Of a stretch of 64,000 bases of DNA, positions 8,084-16,806 are shown piece by piece (positions within the stretch are counted from its first letter, which is position 1; every line of letters starts with the position of its first letter). The stretch is from Gordonia gummivorans. GTDB lineage: Bacteria; Actinomycetota; Actinomycetes; Mycobacteriales; Mycobacteriaceae. Both the position numbers and the translations under genes were made by a program. The notes under the pieces are model-generated. The model ran no database searches. It saw only the letters and a program-made list of their open reading frames with translations, and was not told the origin of the DNA. The stretch lies in assembly GCF_022513585.1 (NCBI RefSeq), contig NZ_JAKWBF010000017.1:47609-111608 (forward strand), given 5' to 3'.

Positions 8084-8776
8084 CTAGTCGCGCGAAAGCT
8101 TGTCGAGACCGCTCACCAGCAACGCTTGCGCCGCGAAATAGGTTGCCAGAACGCAGACTTCGGCGGCCGTGCGCACGCGCTGATCCGTGATCAGGTGACG
8201 ACGATTGAGGATCGTCAGATCCGACGCCAGGAACAACCACCCGCCGATACGCATGCGTGGTTGCGGATTCTTGACATCGGCAGCCAACGCCGACATCAAC
8301 GCCAAGCTTTGACCATAGGGCCCGAGGACGGTCAACAGGCGCGGCCGATGAACTGCCATGACCACCGCCGACTCGGTCAGGATGGCCAGCCGAGGCGCCA
8401 GCAGGCGTGCCGTGGGTCGCGCCCCGGCGCGGAGCATCGCCGCGGCATAGCTCAACTGTGCTGCCCCGAAAACGCTTGCGCCCCAGCGCAGATATCGGTC
8501 CTTGGCATCCTGGTCGGTCTCGAACTCCTCGAGCAGCATCAGACGGTCGCCCGCCGCCGACGCCGCCACGATCGCGGTGAGCAGCGCGGTGTCCAGGGGT
8601 GTGCGGCGTCGATACCCGGCGGCGACATAACCGCCCAGCAGGGCCAGCGGAACAGGTTTCGTCATCGCTGCGGCGCGGCGCGGGCCGGTCGCGCCGTAGA
8701 ACGTCGCAGCTGCTGCGGCCGTCGCGTAGGAGGCGACTCCCAGTGCGCGCCACCAGCGCGGACCCACCGGACTCAT
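8084..8776 (-). CDS. YhhN/TMEM86-family lysoplasmalogenase
   Basis: 230 residues, mostly membrane helices. Family motifs: GDRLMLLEEF in the first half (usual GD.....), the middle FGAAQLSYAAAM and the late GGWLFLASDLTI (usual G...F..SD). YhhN/TMEM86 proteins hydrolyse the vinyl-ether bond of lysoplasmalogens, and the conserved Asp residues of GD and SD are present. The start codon overlaps the stop of the upstream gene (ATGA), so it is translated with the hydrolase-like gene and is third in a minus-strand operon. Physiological substrate in this organism is unknown. Confidence 0.8.
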   Translation of the reverse strand: MSPVGPRWWRALGVASYATAAAAATFYGATGPRRAAAMTKPVPLALLGGYVAAGYRRRTPLDTALLTAIVAASAAGDRLMLLEEFETDQDAKDRYLRWGASVFGAAQLSYAAAMLRAGARPTARLLAPRLAILTESAVVMAVHRPRLLTVLGPYGQSLALMSALAADVKNPQPRMRIGGWLFLASDLTILNRRHLITDQRVRTAAEVCVLATYFAAQALLVSGLDKLSRD

Positions 8777-10002
8777 CGCAGCAATCTCGCCACGAACGCT
8801 CGGGTGTCGTTCTCGGACAATTGCTTCGACCGGGTTGCGTCGAGAGTCAGATAGGTTCGCGCGGTGACGCGTCGGTCGGCCCGGGCGTCATTCAGATATT
8901 TCAGTGATGTCGGCACTACTACCGACGTGTCCTGCAGTGACTGAGTCATCAGCACCGGCCGCACAAAGCCCTTGGTGGGTAGTGCGAGAGCCTTGGTGAG
9001 CAACGCGTTGAGCGCGGTGTTGCGGGCGAGCGGTTTGGTGAACAGCGAACCCATCACGAGGCCGCTGGCCTGCCGGACGAGATCGTTCGCGCACAGGGTG
9101 GACGCCTTGCCGAGCCACTGCTTACCGGTGTCGGTGAGATAGGTGTTCAGATCGACGTCGCGGTGGGCGTTGCCGATCGCACTGAGGGTGTAGAGCGTAT
9201 CGGCCGCGAGACCGGTCGGCATGACTCCCGATCCCGGTCCGAGACTGCCGAGCAGCGAGGAGAATTCGGCCGGGATCGAGGTAGCAGCGGCACCGCGGAA
9301 GTCGAGCTTGGATCCCTGCAGGGTAGGTGCCGTGCGGGCCAGATGGATTGCTGCCGAGGCACCTTGGGCCTCGCCGACCACCACCCAGGTGCGGGCGAGC
9401 CGATCAGAGATGTCCCGTGCCGCCTTGAGGGCGTCGACGATGTTGCGGGCCGTGGCGTCGAGGTCGTAGTACTGAGGTGTGCCCGGTGTGCCGACGCCTG
9501 CGTAATCGGTGCTGACGACGGCGTAGCCACGGCCGAGCCATCGGCGCATCTCGTCGGTGTCGGCCTTGACCGGGCGTGCCGACGGTGCGCAACTGTCGGC
9601 GATCCCGCGCGAGCCGTGTGCCCACGCGACGATGGGCCAGCCGCCGCTCGGCGATTTCCCGCCCGGAATCATCAGCACACCGGTGGACAGATGCGGCTTT
9701 CCGTCGGCGCCCACGCTCCAGTAGGTGAACGCATTGCCGTCGGCCGCACCGCTGACCATCCGGGCACGGGGCAGTTCACGGCTGGCGTAGACGACCCCTG
9801 GGGCTTGGCCGGGACCGCGGGCATCGACGGTGTCCGCGGCGGGTTCGGGTTGGGCCGCGGTCACCGGTGTTGTCGTGTCGCCCGGTGTCGTCTGCTCGGG
9901 AATCGCGCCCGCGGTGGGCATCGAGCCGGCCAGCGCGACCGCGGTGATCGCGGCGGCGATCAGACCGATCGCGGCAGATCGTCGCCGCCGGCGCTTCGTC
10001 AT
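8773..10002 (-). CDS. Secreted LIP-family alpha/beta-hydrolase homologue, catalytic residues missing
   Basis: 409 residues with an Arg-rich start and a signal peptide to about residue 33. The fold is that of bacterial secretory lipases (Pfam LIP): IVAWAHGSRG (oxyanion region, residues 124-133), YAVVSTDYAGVGTPG, and a nucleophile elbow at 210-214. The elbow reads GEAQG instead of GxSxG, so residue 212 is Ala (codon GCC). The acid Asp358 (SLQDTSVVVP) is kept, but no His occurs after residue 280, so the catalytic His is also gone. It is full length with an intact frame, so probably a pseudoenzyme with a binding or structural role. Both ends overlap neighbours by 4 bp. Confidence 0.85.
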   Translation of the reverse strand: MTKRRRRRSAAIGLIAAAITAVALAGSMPTAGAIPEQTTPGDTTTPVTAAQPEPAADTVDARGPGQAPGVVYASRELPRARMVSGAADGNAFTYWSVGADGKPHLSTGVLMIPGGKSPSGGWPIVAWAHGSRGIADSCAPSARPVKADTDEMRRWLGRGYAVVSTDYAGVGTPGTPQYYDLDATARNIVDALKAARDISDRLARTWVVVGEAQGASAAIHLARTAPTLQGSKLDFRGAAATSIPAEFSSLLGSLGPGSGVMPTGLAADTLYTLSAIGNAHRDVDLNTYLTDTGKQWLGKASTLCANDLVRQASGLVMGSLFTKPLARNTALNALLTKALALPTKGFVRPVLMTQSLQDTSVVVPTSLKYLNDARADRRVTARTYLTLDATRSKQLSENDTRAFVARLLR

Positions 10003-10859
10003 GCCGTCACCACACCGACCGCGGGGAGGAAGAAGCAGGTGTTGTTGCCCACTTGTGCCGTGCCGAAGACTGCGGAGAGGATGGTGCCCTTACCCGTCTT
10101 GACCGGCGCCAGGCGCACACCGGACAGCATCCGCACCAGGGCCAGCGTGGCTGGGTCGGTCACCGGGCTCAGGTCGGCGAACCCGCCCTGGAACGTCGTG
10201 GTGTTGAACCACGCCACCTGCATCTTGCCGCCGGGACCGGAGTTGGTGGTCGCCGGCACGAAGGCGTAGGCGGTCTCGCCCTCGCCGACCAGGTTGAGCT
10301 TCTCGGGGACCTTGACGCCGGGGATCATGCGGATGATGGGTGCCAACGGTTGCAGCGGGTCCTGTTTCAACGGCCACGGTCCGGCGACCGCACCGGCTCC
10401 GGCAGTCACCAGGCCGAGTGGGTTGTCGGCGGTGGGTGTGGCGCAGAACGGGGCGACCGACGGGGTGAGAGTCTGGATACCCAGGGCCTTGAGCAGTGCG
10501 GTGGGATCCATGTCGGCAACCGGCCGCGCCTGCGCTGCCTGTGTCTTGTCGCCGGTCAGGGACAGGGCACCCGCGCGACTGAGGATGTCCTCGGGTGACA
10601 GTTTGCCGACCGCGCCGAGGACGGCCTGTGCGGCCTGCATCGCCATCTGGTCAACGCCTGCGGCCTTGAGCATGCGGACAGCGGACGCGAGTTCACCGTC
10701 GAAGGGGATTGCTTCCAGCGACAGCGAGTTGGGCGGGATCAGCGGTTCGGCCGCGGCTGAGGGAACGGTCGCCGTGACCGATGTGCCGACGACTGCTGCG
10801 GCGACGGCAGCACCGACGAGACCTGCACGCAGGGGCGTGAACCAACGACGAGAAACCAT
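9999..10859 (-). CDS. Secreted protein, paralogue of the 11128 product
   Basis: 286 residues with a signal peptide (about residues 1-37, ending near PSAAA). The mature protein is helical in the first half. It ends in a strand-rich domain with VAWFNTTTFQGGF, then KTGKGTILSAVFGTAQVG and a final NNTCFFLPAVG. The last block aligns with the end of the product at 11128-11988 (KGRIISTIYGDV, YTCGIVPTIG), which has the same length. No known enzyme motif. AAGGAG precedes the ATG. First gene of the operon with the dead hydrolase and YhhN. Confidence 0.8.
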   Translation of the reverse strand: MVSRRWFTPLRAGLVGAAVAAAVVGTSVTATVPSAAAEPLIPPNSLSLEAIPFDGELASAVRMLKAAGVDQMAMQAAQAVLGAVGKLSPEDILSRAGALSLTGDKTQAAQARPVADMDPTALLKALGIQTLTPSVAPFCATPTADNPLGLVTAGAGAVAGPWPLKQDPLQPLAPIIRMIPGVKVPEKLNLVGEGETAYAFVPATTNSGPGGKMQVAWFNTTTFQGGFADLSPVTDPATLALVRMLSGVRLAPVKTGKGTILSAVFGTAQVGNNTCFFLPAVGVVTA

Positions 10860-11047
10860 GACGCTCCTTCAACCGAGCAATCCGCCCCATGTGTCTCGTG
10901 GGGCGGATGTGACAGATGTTGTTCAAGTTAAAAGGGTGCACGGGGTTGGTGGATGCTGCAAGTGGCGAAGCCGAGCTGTGACTTCGGCGCGATCGGCGAG
11001 TGATGAATGTGGCGTGCTCCTGCTGTTCGGACGCTTGCTGTAGACAA

Positions 11048-11077
11048 CGACACCCCGACCGTGCGGCCGGGGTGTCG
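11048..11077 (-). terminator. Intergenic hairpin terminator
   Basis: CGACACCCCG pairs perfectly with CGGGGTGTCG across a 10-nt loop. On the minus strand it follows the stop of the secreted-protein gene at 11128 and is followed by TTGTC, fitting an intrinsic terminator that separates it from the next operon starting at 10859. Confidence 0.7.
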
Positions 11078-11127
11078 CGATGGGGGATACGTCGTGGGTC
11101 TGCGACCGGGTCGTCGCAGGCTGGGCG

Positions 11128-11988
11128 TCAGATGATGGCCAGGCCGATCGTCGGCACGATGCCGCAGGTGTAGATGCGTCCCTTGGTCTTGGTGGTCACA
11201 TCGCCATAGATGGTGGAGATGATGCGTCCCTTGCCGGTACGAGCGATGGCGGTGAAGGTGCCCGGGCCTTCCTTCACGTTGATCTTCGGATTGCGCTTGA
11301 GCTGTGTCTGACCGGTGCGGCCGGTGTCGATGTTGAGCCAGGTCACCCAGAGTTTGCGCGACGTCGGATTGTTGATGGCCGGGCCGGTGCCGAGGCTCGT
11401 GTACACATAGCCGGCCTCGCCGCGTCGAGGACCCGGTGCCGGGGCCTTCTGCGGGCCGGCGGTGACGAGTGCTCGGCCGAGCGAGTTACCACCCGGACCC
11501 ATGCATCCGAAACCGAGTGTCGGATAAAGGAATTCCTGGATCTTGGGCTTGTTCGGGCCCTGGGGGATCTCCGGGTCACCGGGTTTGCGCTCGGCAGCCC
11601 GCATCTGGCGGACCACCGCCTGACGACCCGGTTCGCCGAGGAAGTCGATGACAGACTGCCAGATCGCCGACACCTGGGGTGGCAGTCCGGGCGCGGCGGC
11701 GAGGGTCTTGGCCTGGCGGAGTAGATCGGCGTTGATTCGACCGTCCGGTCCCGGCGTGGCGACCGAACCGATGATCGCCGGTGCAAAGGCGCCCAAGGAG
11801 TCCAAGACTCGCTGATCCACCTTGGGGGCCTGTGGCGTCGGTGCTGCGTGTGCGGCAACGGGCAGGGCCAGCGAGATGGCTGCGGCAACTGCGGCGGTTG
11901 CGGTCAGGACACGTGCCGAGGCAAACCGCCCCGGTTGACGTCCACTGAAACGGCGGGATCGCGGGGTCAGTGGCCCGGGGAAACGCAC
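11128..11988 (-). CDS. Secreted protein, paralogue of the 9999 product
   Basis: From the GTG at 11988 (AGGA 8 nt upstream) the product is 286 residues, the same length as its paralogue at 9999-10859, and has a signal peptide ending at AAHA (about residue 46). A longer version from an ATG at 12123 would add 45 unlike residues before the signal peptide and is less likely. The C-terminal domain carries LWVTWLNIDTGRTG, GTFTAIARTGKGRIISTIYG and YTCGIVPTIG, matching the paralogue. The mature protein has two cysteines. Function unknown. It has its own terminator and is separate from the paralogue's operon. Confidence 0.75.
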   Translation of the reverse strand: MRFPGPLTPRSRRFSGRQPGRFASARVLTATAAVAAAISLALPVAAHAAPTPQAPKVDQRVLDSLGAFAPAIIGSVATPGPDGRINADLLRQAKTLAAAPGLPPQVSAIWQSVIDFLGEPGRQAVVRQMRAAERKPGDPEIPQGPNKPKIQEFLYPTLGFGCMGPGGNSLGRALVTAGPQKAPAPGPRRGEAGYVYTSLGTGPAINNPTSRKLWVTWLNIDTGRTGQTQLKRNPKINVKEGPGTFTAIARTGKGRIISTIYGDVTTKTKGRIYTCGIVPTIGLAII

Positions 11989-12266
11989 TGGTGGTGTCCT
12001 ATCGATCGGGGCCTGAGAGCGGGAGTGACGGTCGCAGGCCGAACGTTTCGGGTGCCGCCTCGTGGTCTGCGACGGTGTGCAGAGGGTCGAGGCGGGTCGG
12101 TTGTCGCGGGTCATTCTATGCACCAGTTCACCGGCGATGTCCAGGTAGCCCGGTCGTTGTTGCTGTGATTACTGAGGTTATTGATGCAATTGTTACTAAA
12201 GTGGCGGTGCGTGGCGGTAGTCGTGCAGGTGGGGCGACAGCTGGTTAGATCGGTAGCAAATCCATC

Positions 12267-12461
12267 GACCGTGGCGCCGGGAGCGAAGCGAGCGGGCCAC
12301 ATGATGACCGTGGCGCCGGGAGCGAAGCGAGCGGGCCACATGATGACCGTGGCGCCGGGAGCGAAGCGAGCGGGCCACATGACGACCGTGGCGCCGGGAG
12401 CGAAGCGAGCGGGCCACATGATGACCGTGGCGCCGGGAGCGAAGCGAGCGGGCCACATGAC
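12267..12461. repeat. 39-bp tandem repeat, five copies
   Basis: Five head-to-tail copies of 39 bp start at 12267, 12306, 12345, 12384 and 12423. Units differ only in the last base (T or C), so the array is young or homogenised. Each contains GGCGCCGGGAGCGAAGCGAG followed by CGGGCCACATGA. Because 39 is divisible by three, open frames run through on both strands, but neither is gene-like. The array ends 18 bp before the start of thiB at 12480 and may sit in its 5' leader. Confidence 0.95.
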
Positions 12462-12479
12462 ATGTTCACGAGGAGCATG

Positions 12480-13535
12480 ATGAGTGTTCGGCGACGTGGT
12501 GGACGGCTTCGCACGTGGTGGCGGCATGGCTTCGCGATGGTCGCGACGGCAGCACTCGCCACGTCGGTGCTGGCCGCGTGTGCCGACGATGCCCAGTCCG
12601 GTGCCGAGGTCACGCTGCTGACCCACGACTCCTTCGTGCTGCCGCAGTCGGTCTTCGACGCGTTCCGCCAGCAGACCGGGCTGACCCTCAAGATCATCAA
12701 GGCCGGCGATGCCGGGCAACTGGCCTCGACGGTGGCGCTGACGCCGGGAGCGCCGAAGGCCGACGCCGTGTACGGCATCGACAACACCCTCGCATCGCGT
12801 CCGATCAAGGCCGGCGCATTCGACGCCTACACGCCACCGGCCGCGGCCGACGGCGCCGCCGAGTATGCGGTGCCCGGTGCCGCCGACCAATTGACCGCCG
12901 TCGACCGTGGCGACGTGTGTCTCAACATCGACGACACGTGGTACACCGAGAATCGGGTGGCGCCTCCCGACAGTTTCCGAGATCTCACCGATCCGCGTTA
13001 CGCGGGTCAGTCGGTGTTGATCGATCCCCGCACGTCGTCGCCCGGCATGGCATTTCTGCTCACCACGATCGGTGTGCTCGGCGGGGGGTGGCAGAACTAC
13101 TGGAAGACCGTTGTGGCGGGCGGTGCGACGATCGTCGGTGATTGGGAGACCGCCTACAACGGACAGTTCACCGCGGGCACAGAGAACGGCACAAAGCCGA
13201 TCGTGGTGTCCTACGCGTCGTCGCCGGCCGCAACCCCCGGAACGAAAGCTCTGCTCGACAGTTGCTTCGGCCAGGTTGAGTACGTCGGCATCCTCAAAGG
13301 CACCCGCAATCCCGACGGGGCCCGCAAGCTCGTCGACTTCATGTTGAGTCAGACTGTGCAGAAAGAACTTCCGGGGTCGATGTATGTGTACCCGGTGCAG
13401 AAGGGCACACCGCTGCCCGACGGCTGGGAGCAGAGTGCCCCGGTGCCCGCGTGGCGGGTGAGCCTGCCGCCCGAGTACATCGCCGCCAACCTCGAAAAGT
13501 GGCAGGACCAGTGGCGCACCGCCGTCGGGCGGTGA
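12480..13535 (+). CDS. thiB: Thiamine-type ABC transporter substrate-binding lipoprotein
   Basis: 351 residues. A lipoprotein signal ends in the lipobox LAAC. The mature sequence follows ThiB/TbpA of enterobacteria: LLTHDSFVLP near the start, KADAVYGIDNTLA, LIDPRTSSPGMAFLL, WETAYNGQF, VVSYASSPA and YVYPVQKG. GAGGAG lies 4 nt before the ATG at 12480; an ATG at 12462 abutting the tandem repeat is an alternative. The protein binds thiamine or a thiamine phosphate outside the membrane and delivers it to the permease encoded next. No TPP riboswitch consensus is visible upstream. Ligand is inferred from family resemblance. Confidence 0.82.
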   Translation: MSVRRRGGRLRTWWRHGFAMVATAALATSVLAACADDAQSGAEVTLLTHDSFVLPQSVFDAFRQQTGLTLKIIKAGDAGQLASTVALTPGAPKADAVYGIDNTLASRPIKAGAFDAYTPPAAADGAAEYAVPGAADQLTAVDRGDVCLNIDDTWYTENRVAPPDSFRDLTDPRYAGQSVLIDPRTSSPGMAFLLTTIGVLGGGWQNYWKTVVAGGATIVGDWETAYNGQFTAGTENGTKPIVVSYASSPAATPGTKALLDSCFGQVEYVGILKGTRNPDGARKLVDFMLSQTVQKELPGSMYVYPVQKGTPLPDGWEQSAPVPAWRVSLPPEYIAANLEKWQDQWRTAVGR

Positions 13536-15160
13536 TGGCCACCCGTTTCGGTGATGCGCTCGCGCGGCTGGCGCTGCGGCTGATACCAGCTGTCTTCATC
13601 GCCGTCCTCTTCGTGTGGCCGGTGCTCGCCCTGGTGCGGCGAGGGATGTCCGACGCGGGTGACGCCGAGGGCGGGATCTCGGGCATTCTCGAGCGCACCC
13701 ACGCATGGCATCTGCTCGCGGTGACGGTGGGGCAGGCGGCCGCCTCGACCCTGCTTGCGCTCGTGGTCTCGATCCCGATCGTCTGGCTGTACGCGCGCGT
13801 GGGTGGCGCCGCTGCGCTCGTGCTCGCCGTCGTGGTCACCGTGCCCTTCGTCTTGCCGACGGTCGTGGTCGGAATCACCTTCCGCGCCGTGCTTTCCGGG
13901 CCTTTGGATTTCTTGGGAATCGGCTCGGGACTGGGTGCTGTGCTGATGGCGCATGCATTTCTGAACGTGGCGGTGGTGGTGCGGGTGGTCGGAGCCTCGT
14001 GGCGATCGCTCGATCCGCGGGTGGCCGACGTGGCCCGCACGCTGGGTGCGAGCCGCGTGCGTGCCTTCACCTCGGTGGTCCTGCCCCGACTGCTGCCGGC
14101 GGTCGCGGGGTCGGCGGGTTTGGTCTTCCTGTTCTGCTCCACCAGTTTCGGCGTGATCATCATCCTGGGTGCGGGTCAGTTGCAGACTCTGGAGACCGAG
14201 ATCTACAGCCAGGCCATCGGGTACTTCAGGATTCCCGAGGCCGTCGTGCTGTCGATGGTGCAGATCGCGGTGGTGGTCGCGGCCCTGATACTCGCGCGGA
14301 TGTTCACGAACCCGGCGGGTTCGGGAGCCGGTGGCATTTCCGGCAGATATCGAAACCGGGCCGAGGGCAGGTGGATTCGGGTGGCAACGGTGGGCGCGGC
14401 GCTGTGGACCGGGCTGCTGTTGCTCGGCCCCATCGTGGTCCTCGCCATCCGTTCGGTCTGTCCAGAGTCCGGTGGGGCCTGGACCTTCGACGGCTATCGC
14501 GCGCTGGGTCGTCCTGTCAACGGGATCACACCGCTGGACACGCTGCGGTATTCGCTCACGACGGCGCTGCTCGCGATGGTGATCGCGTTGGTGGTGGGGG
14601 TGCTCGCGGCTCTCGCCTTGCATTCGTCGCGCGGTGCCGTCGGTGCGATCGCGAACGTGATCGCCATGATTCCTCTCGGGATCAGTGCCGTGACATTGGG
14701 ATTCGGCTATCTCATCGTGCTGGCCACCATGCCGTATGAGATCGCCGCGTCACCCGCTGTCATCCCATGTGTGCAGGCGCTGATCGCGATACCGCTGGTG
14801 ATCCGGGTGATGGTGCCGGCTCTCGAGTCCATACCGCCACGACTCCGGGACGCCGCGGCGTCGCTGGGCGCCCGGCCGGTACGGGTCTTCGTCGACGTCG
14901 ACCTGCCGGTCATCGGCAGATCACTGACTGCCGCAGGAGGTTTCGCGTTCGTGATGGCCCTTGGGGAATTCGGGGCGGCATCGTTTCTGCGCCGTGCCGA
15001 CACCACCACGCTGCCGGTCCTCATCGGATCCGAATTGAGCCGACCGGGTGCCGACAACCTCGCCACCGCGATGGCGGCGTCGATGATCCTGGTGGCGGCC
15101 ACCACGATCGCGGTGGTCGGAGTGGAAGTGTTCCGGCCGCGCGACGGGGTGCTGATCTAG
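13535..15160 (+). CDS. thiP: ABC transporter permease, two fused halves (ThiP-like)
   Basis: 541 residues with about twelve membrane helices. The ATG overlaps the thiB stop (TGATG). Two binding-protein-dependent permease domains are fused. Each carries an EAA-type coupling loop: VADVARTLGASRVRAFTSVV in the first half and LRDAAASLGARPVRVF in the second. This fused arrangement is typical of ThiP and FbpB permeases. It forms the membrane channel of the importer with the ATPase encoded directly downstream. Confidence 0.87.
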   Translation: MATRFGDALARLALRLIPAVFIAVLFVWPVLALVRRGMSDAGDAEGGISGILERTHAWHLLAVTVGQAAASTLLALVVSIPIVWLYARVGGAAALVLAVVVTVPFVLPTVVVGITFRAVLSGPLDFLGIGSGLGAVLMAHAFLNVAVVVRVVGASWRSLDPRVADVARTLGASRVRAFTSVVLPRLLPAVAGSAGLVFLFCSTSFGVIIILGAGQLQTLETEIYSQAIGYFRIPEAVVLSMVQIAVVVAALILARMFTNPAGSGAGGISGRYRNRAEGRWIRVATVGAALWTGLLLLGPIVVLAIRSVCPESGGAWTFDGYRALGRPVNGITPLDTLRYSLTTALLAMVIALVVGVLAALALHSSRGAVGAIANVIAMIPLGISAVTLGFGYLIVLATMPYEIAASPAVIPCVQALIAIPLVIRVMVPALESIPPRLRDAAASLGARPVRVFVDVDLPVIGRSLTAAGGFAFVMALGEFGAASFLRRADTTTLPVLIGSELSRPGADNLATAMAASMILVAATTIAVVGVEVFRPRDGVLI

Positions 15161-16177
15161 ATGCTCGAAATCACCGACGTCGCCGTGGGTTACGGCTCCG
15201 AGATGGTCATCGACGGACTGACCTGGACAGTCGGGGCGCAAGGCGGTGTCCTCACCGCTCTGCTGGGACCGTCCGGATGCGGGAAGTCCACCCTGTTGCG
15301 CGCGATCGCCGGTCTGGAACCGTTGGCGCGGGGCGACATTCGCTTCGACGGCGACGACCTCGCCGATGTGGCCGTGCATCGGCGCGATTTCGGTGTCGTG
15401 TTCCAGGACGGCCAGTTGTTCGGTGGTCGGACTGTGACGTCGAATGTTGCTTATGGTTTGCGGATGCGGCGCTGGCCACGCGCGCAGATCGGCGAGCGCG
15501 TGGCGCAGATGCTGGAGTTGGTGGATCTGCCCGGGTTTGCCGACCGTCGGGTGGGCGAACTGTCCGGCGGTCAGGCGCAGCGGGTTGCCTTGGCGAGGGC
15601 TCTGGCTCCGCAGCCACGGTTGCTGTTGCTCGACGAGCCGTTGGCAGCGCTGGATCGGGGGCTGCGAGATCAGCTCGCGGTCGACATCGCGGAGATCGTC
15701 CGCGAAGCTGCGACGCCCACCATCGTCGTGACCCACGACCACACCGAGGCGGCGCTGATGGCCGATTCGATCTCGGTGATGCGCGCGGGCGCGATCGTGC
15801 AGACCGCCCCGCCCGGCGAACTCTGGCGTCGACCGGCGGATGAATGGACCGCAGGCTTCCTCGGGTGTCGAACGATCGTCGACGCGCGGGTGAGTGGCGG
15901 TGTCGCCTCGTGCTCACTCGGGAGCGTGCGGCTGAATCTGCCGGACGGCGACCGGCGAATCGGACTGCGTGCGGATTCGGTGGTGGCGGTGCCGGAGGTG
16001 GACGGCACGGCATCAACCGCGACGGTGCTGCGCGCGATCGACCTGCCCACCGGGCGGCAGGTCCGCGTCGGCACCGACGTCGGGGAGATCGACGCGATGG
16101 CATCCGACGACGTCATGACCGGTGATCGAGTCGCTTTGCGGCTGGTGGGCGAGAGAGTGGCGGTGATCGGGGAGTGA
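15161..16177 (+). CDS. thiQ: ABC transporter ATP-binding protein (ThiQ/PotA-like)
   Basis: 338 residues, beginning immediately after the permease stop. Walker A GPSGCGKST, Q-loop VVFQDGQLF, signature LSGGQAQRVALARA, Walker B LLLLDEP and switch His in VVTHDHTEA are all intact. Beyond the ATPase core (about 230 residues) there is a C-terminal regulatory extension of about 100 residues. This is longer than enteric ThiQ and more like PotA/FbpC-type ATPases with a TOBE-like domain. It powers the importer; last gene of the operon. Confidence 0.87.
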   Translation: MLEITDVAVGYGSEMVIDGLTWTVGAQGGVLTALLGPSGCGKSTLLRAIAGLEPLARGDIRFDGDDLADVAVHRRDFGVVFQDGQLFGGRTVTSNVAYGLRMRRWPRAQIGERVAQMLELVDLPGFADRRVGELSGGQAQRVALARALAPQPRLLLLDEPLAALDRGLRDQLAVDIAEIVREAATPTIVVTHDHTEAALMADSISVMRAGAIVQTAPPGELWRRPADEWTAGFLGCRTIVDARVSGGVASCSLGSVRLNLPDGDRRIGLRADSVVAVPEVDGTASTATVLRAIDLPTGRQVRVGTDVGEIDAMASDDVMTGDRVALRLVGERVAVIGE

Positions 16178-16476
16178 CCTTGTGGGCGTGAGTAGCTGCT
16201 CCGCCCTGCTATGTCGGGATGCGCCCCAACGCCGGCTGGGCGGTGAGCACGTGCTGAACCGCATGCTGGACGGGAGGGTGCCCCGCGGCTCGCACGATTT
16301 CCGGTGTGCGGCGGGCGGGGTCGCAGAGCGCGGAGTGTCACGCAGACGTCAATGCCGTAGATCCGTGCCACATATTGGCTGAAACCTACGGCGCAACTCG
16401 CGTTCGGCCACACGCGGACGCGAGTCGTCGTGGATCTGTAGCAATAGGACGCGCTGGGCGCGATCAATTCCTCAGG
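16178..16476. other. Gene-free interval with hairpins
   Basis: No convincing gene. Two inverted repeats are visible: GCCGTAG (16350) with CTACGGC (16388), with an inner GCCA/TGGC pairing, and ACTCGCGT with ACGCGAGT at about 16397-16427. They could act as transcription terminators beyond thiQ, although no T-run follows. Confidence 0.45.
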
Positions 16477-16680
16477 TCAGCGAGTGGTCACCGAACTCTT
16501 CGAGTATCCGCGGCAACCCACGGCGAGGTTGACGTCGACTGCCCGCAGGTCGTTCGGTTCGATCGCGGCGATGTCAGCAAGCGGTTCGAGGGTGCGATTG
16601 GACGCGAGGACGGCGATGCCGTGGAGGGCGGCCCAAAGAGTCGCAGTGCGTATCCACGAGTCTGGCCCGCGTGTCGCTGG
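16477..16680 (-). pseudogene. C-terminal remnant of a TetR-family regulator
   Basis: On the minus strand an open frame without a usable start reads DSWIRTATLWAALHGIAVL, then LEPLADIAAIEPNDLRAVDV, and stops at 16477. The pattern W....LWAALHG.V.L resembles the ligand-domain C-terminus of TetR regulators (WHG-type). The frame stays open to about 16783 but is not family-like upstream, and no DNA-binding helix-turn-helix is found. Best read as a decayed gene tail; the match is short. Confidence 0.4.
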
Positions 16681-16806
16681 TGGTCGGGCGGCCGCTGAGT
16701 GTAGATGCGCTTGTCGGTCAACAGCGTTCGGCGACCGATCGGTTGATGCATCATATTTCGGTGCTCGCGGGGCGTCCGTATGTCAGCGAGTACGCACCAC
16801 GTCGGA

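Noticed and set aside
12267..12461. CRISPR array
   Set aside because: Units are contiguous and identical with no spacers, and no cas genes are present.
12124..12479. TPP riboswitch upstream of thiB
   Set aside because: I could not find the conserved CTGAGA and ACCTGATCTGGAT-like blocks of the thi-box.
12111..12890. Open frames through the 39-bp array on both strands
   Set aside because: They are open only because 39 is divisible by three; the peptides are simple 13-residue repeats with no homology and they conflict with the thiB start.
16182..16720. Plus-strand open frames in the gap after thiQ
   Set aside because: No ribosome binding sites, no domain features, and overlap with the TetR remnant on the other strand.
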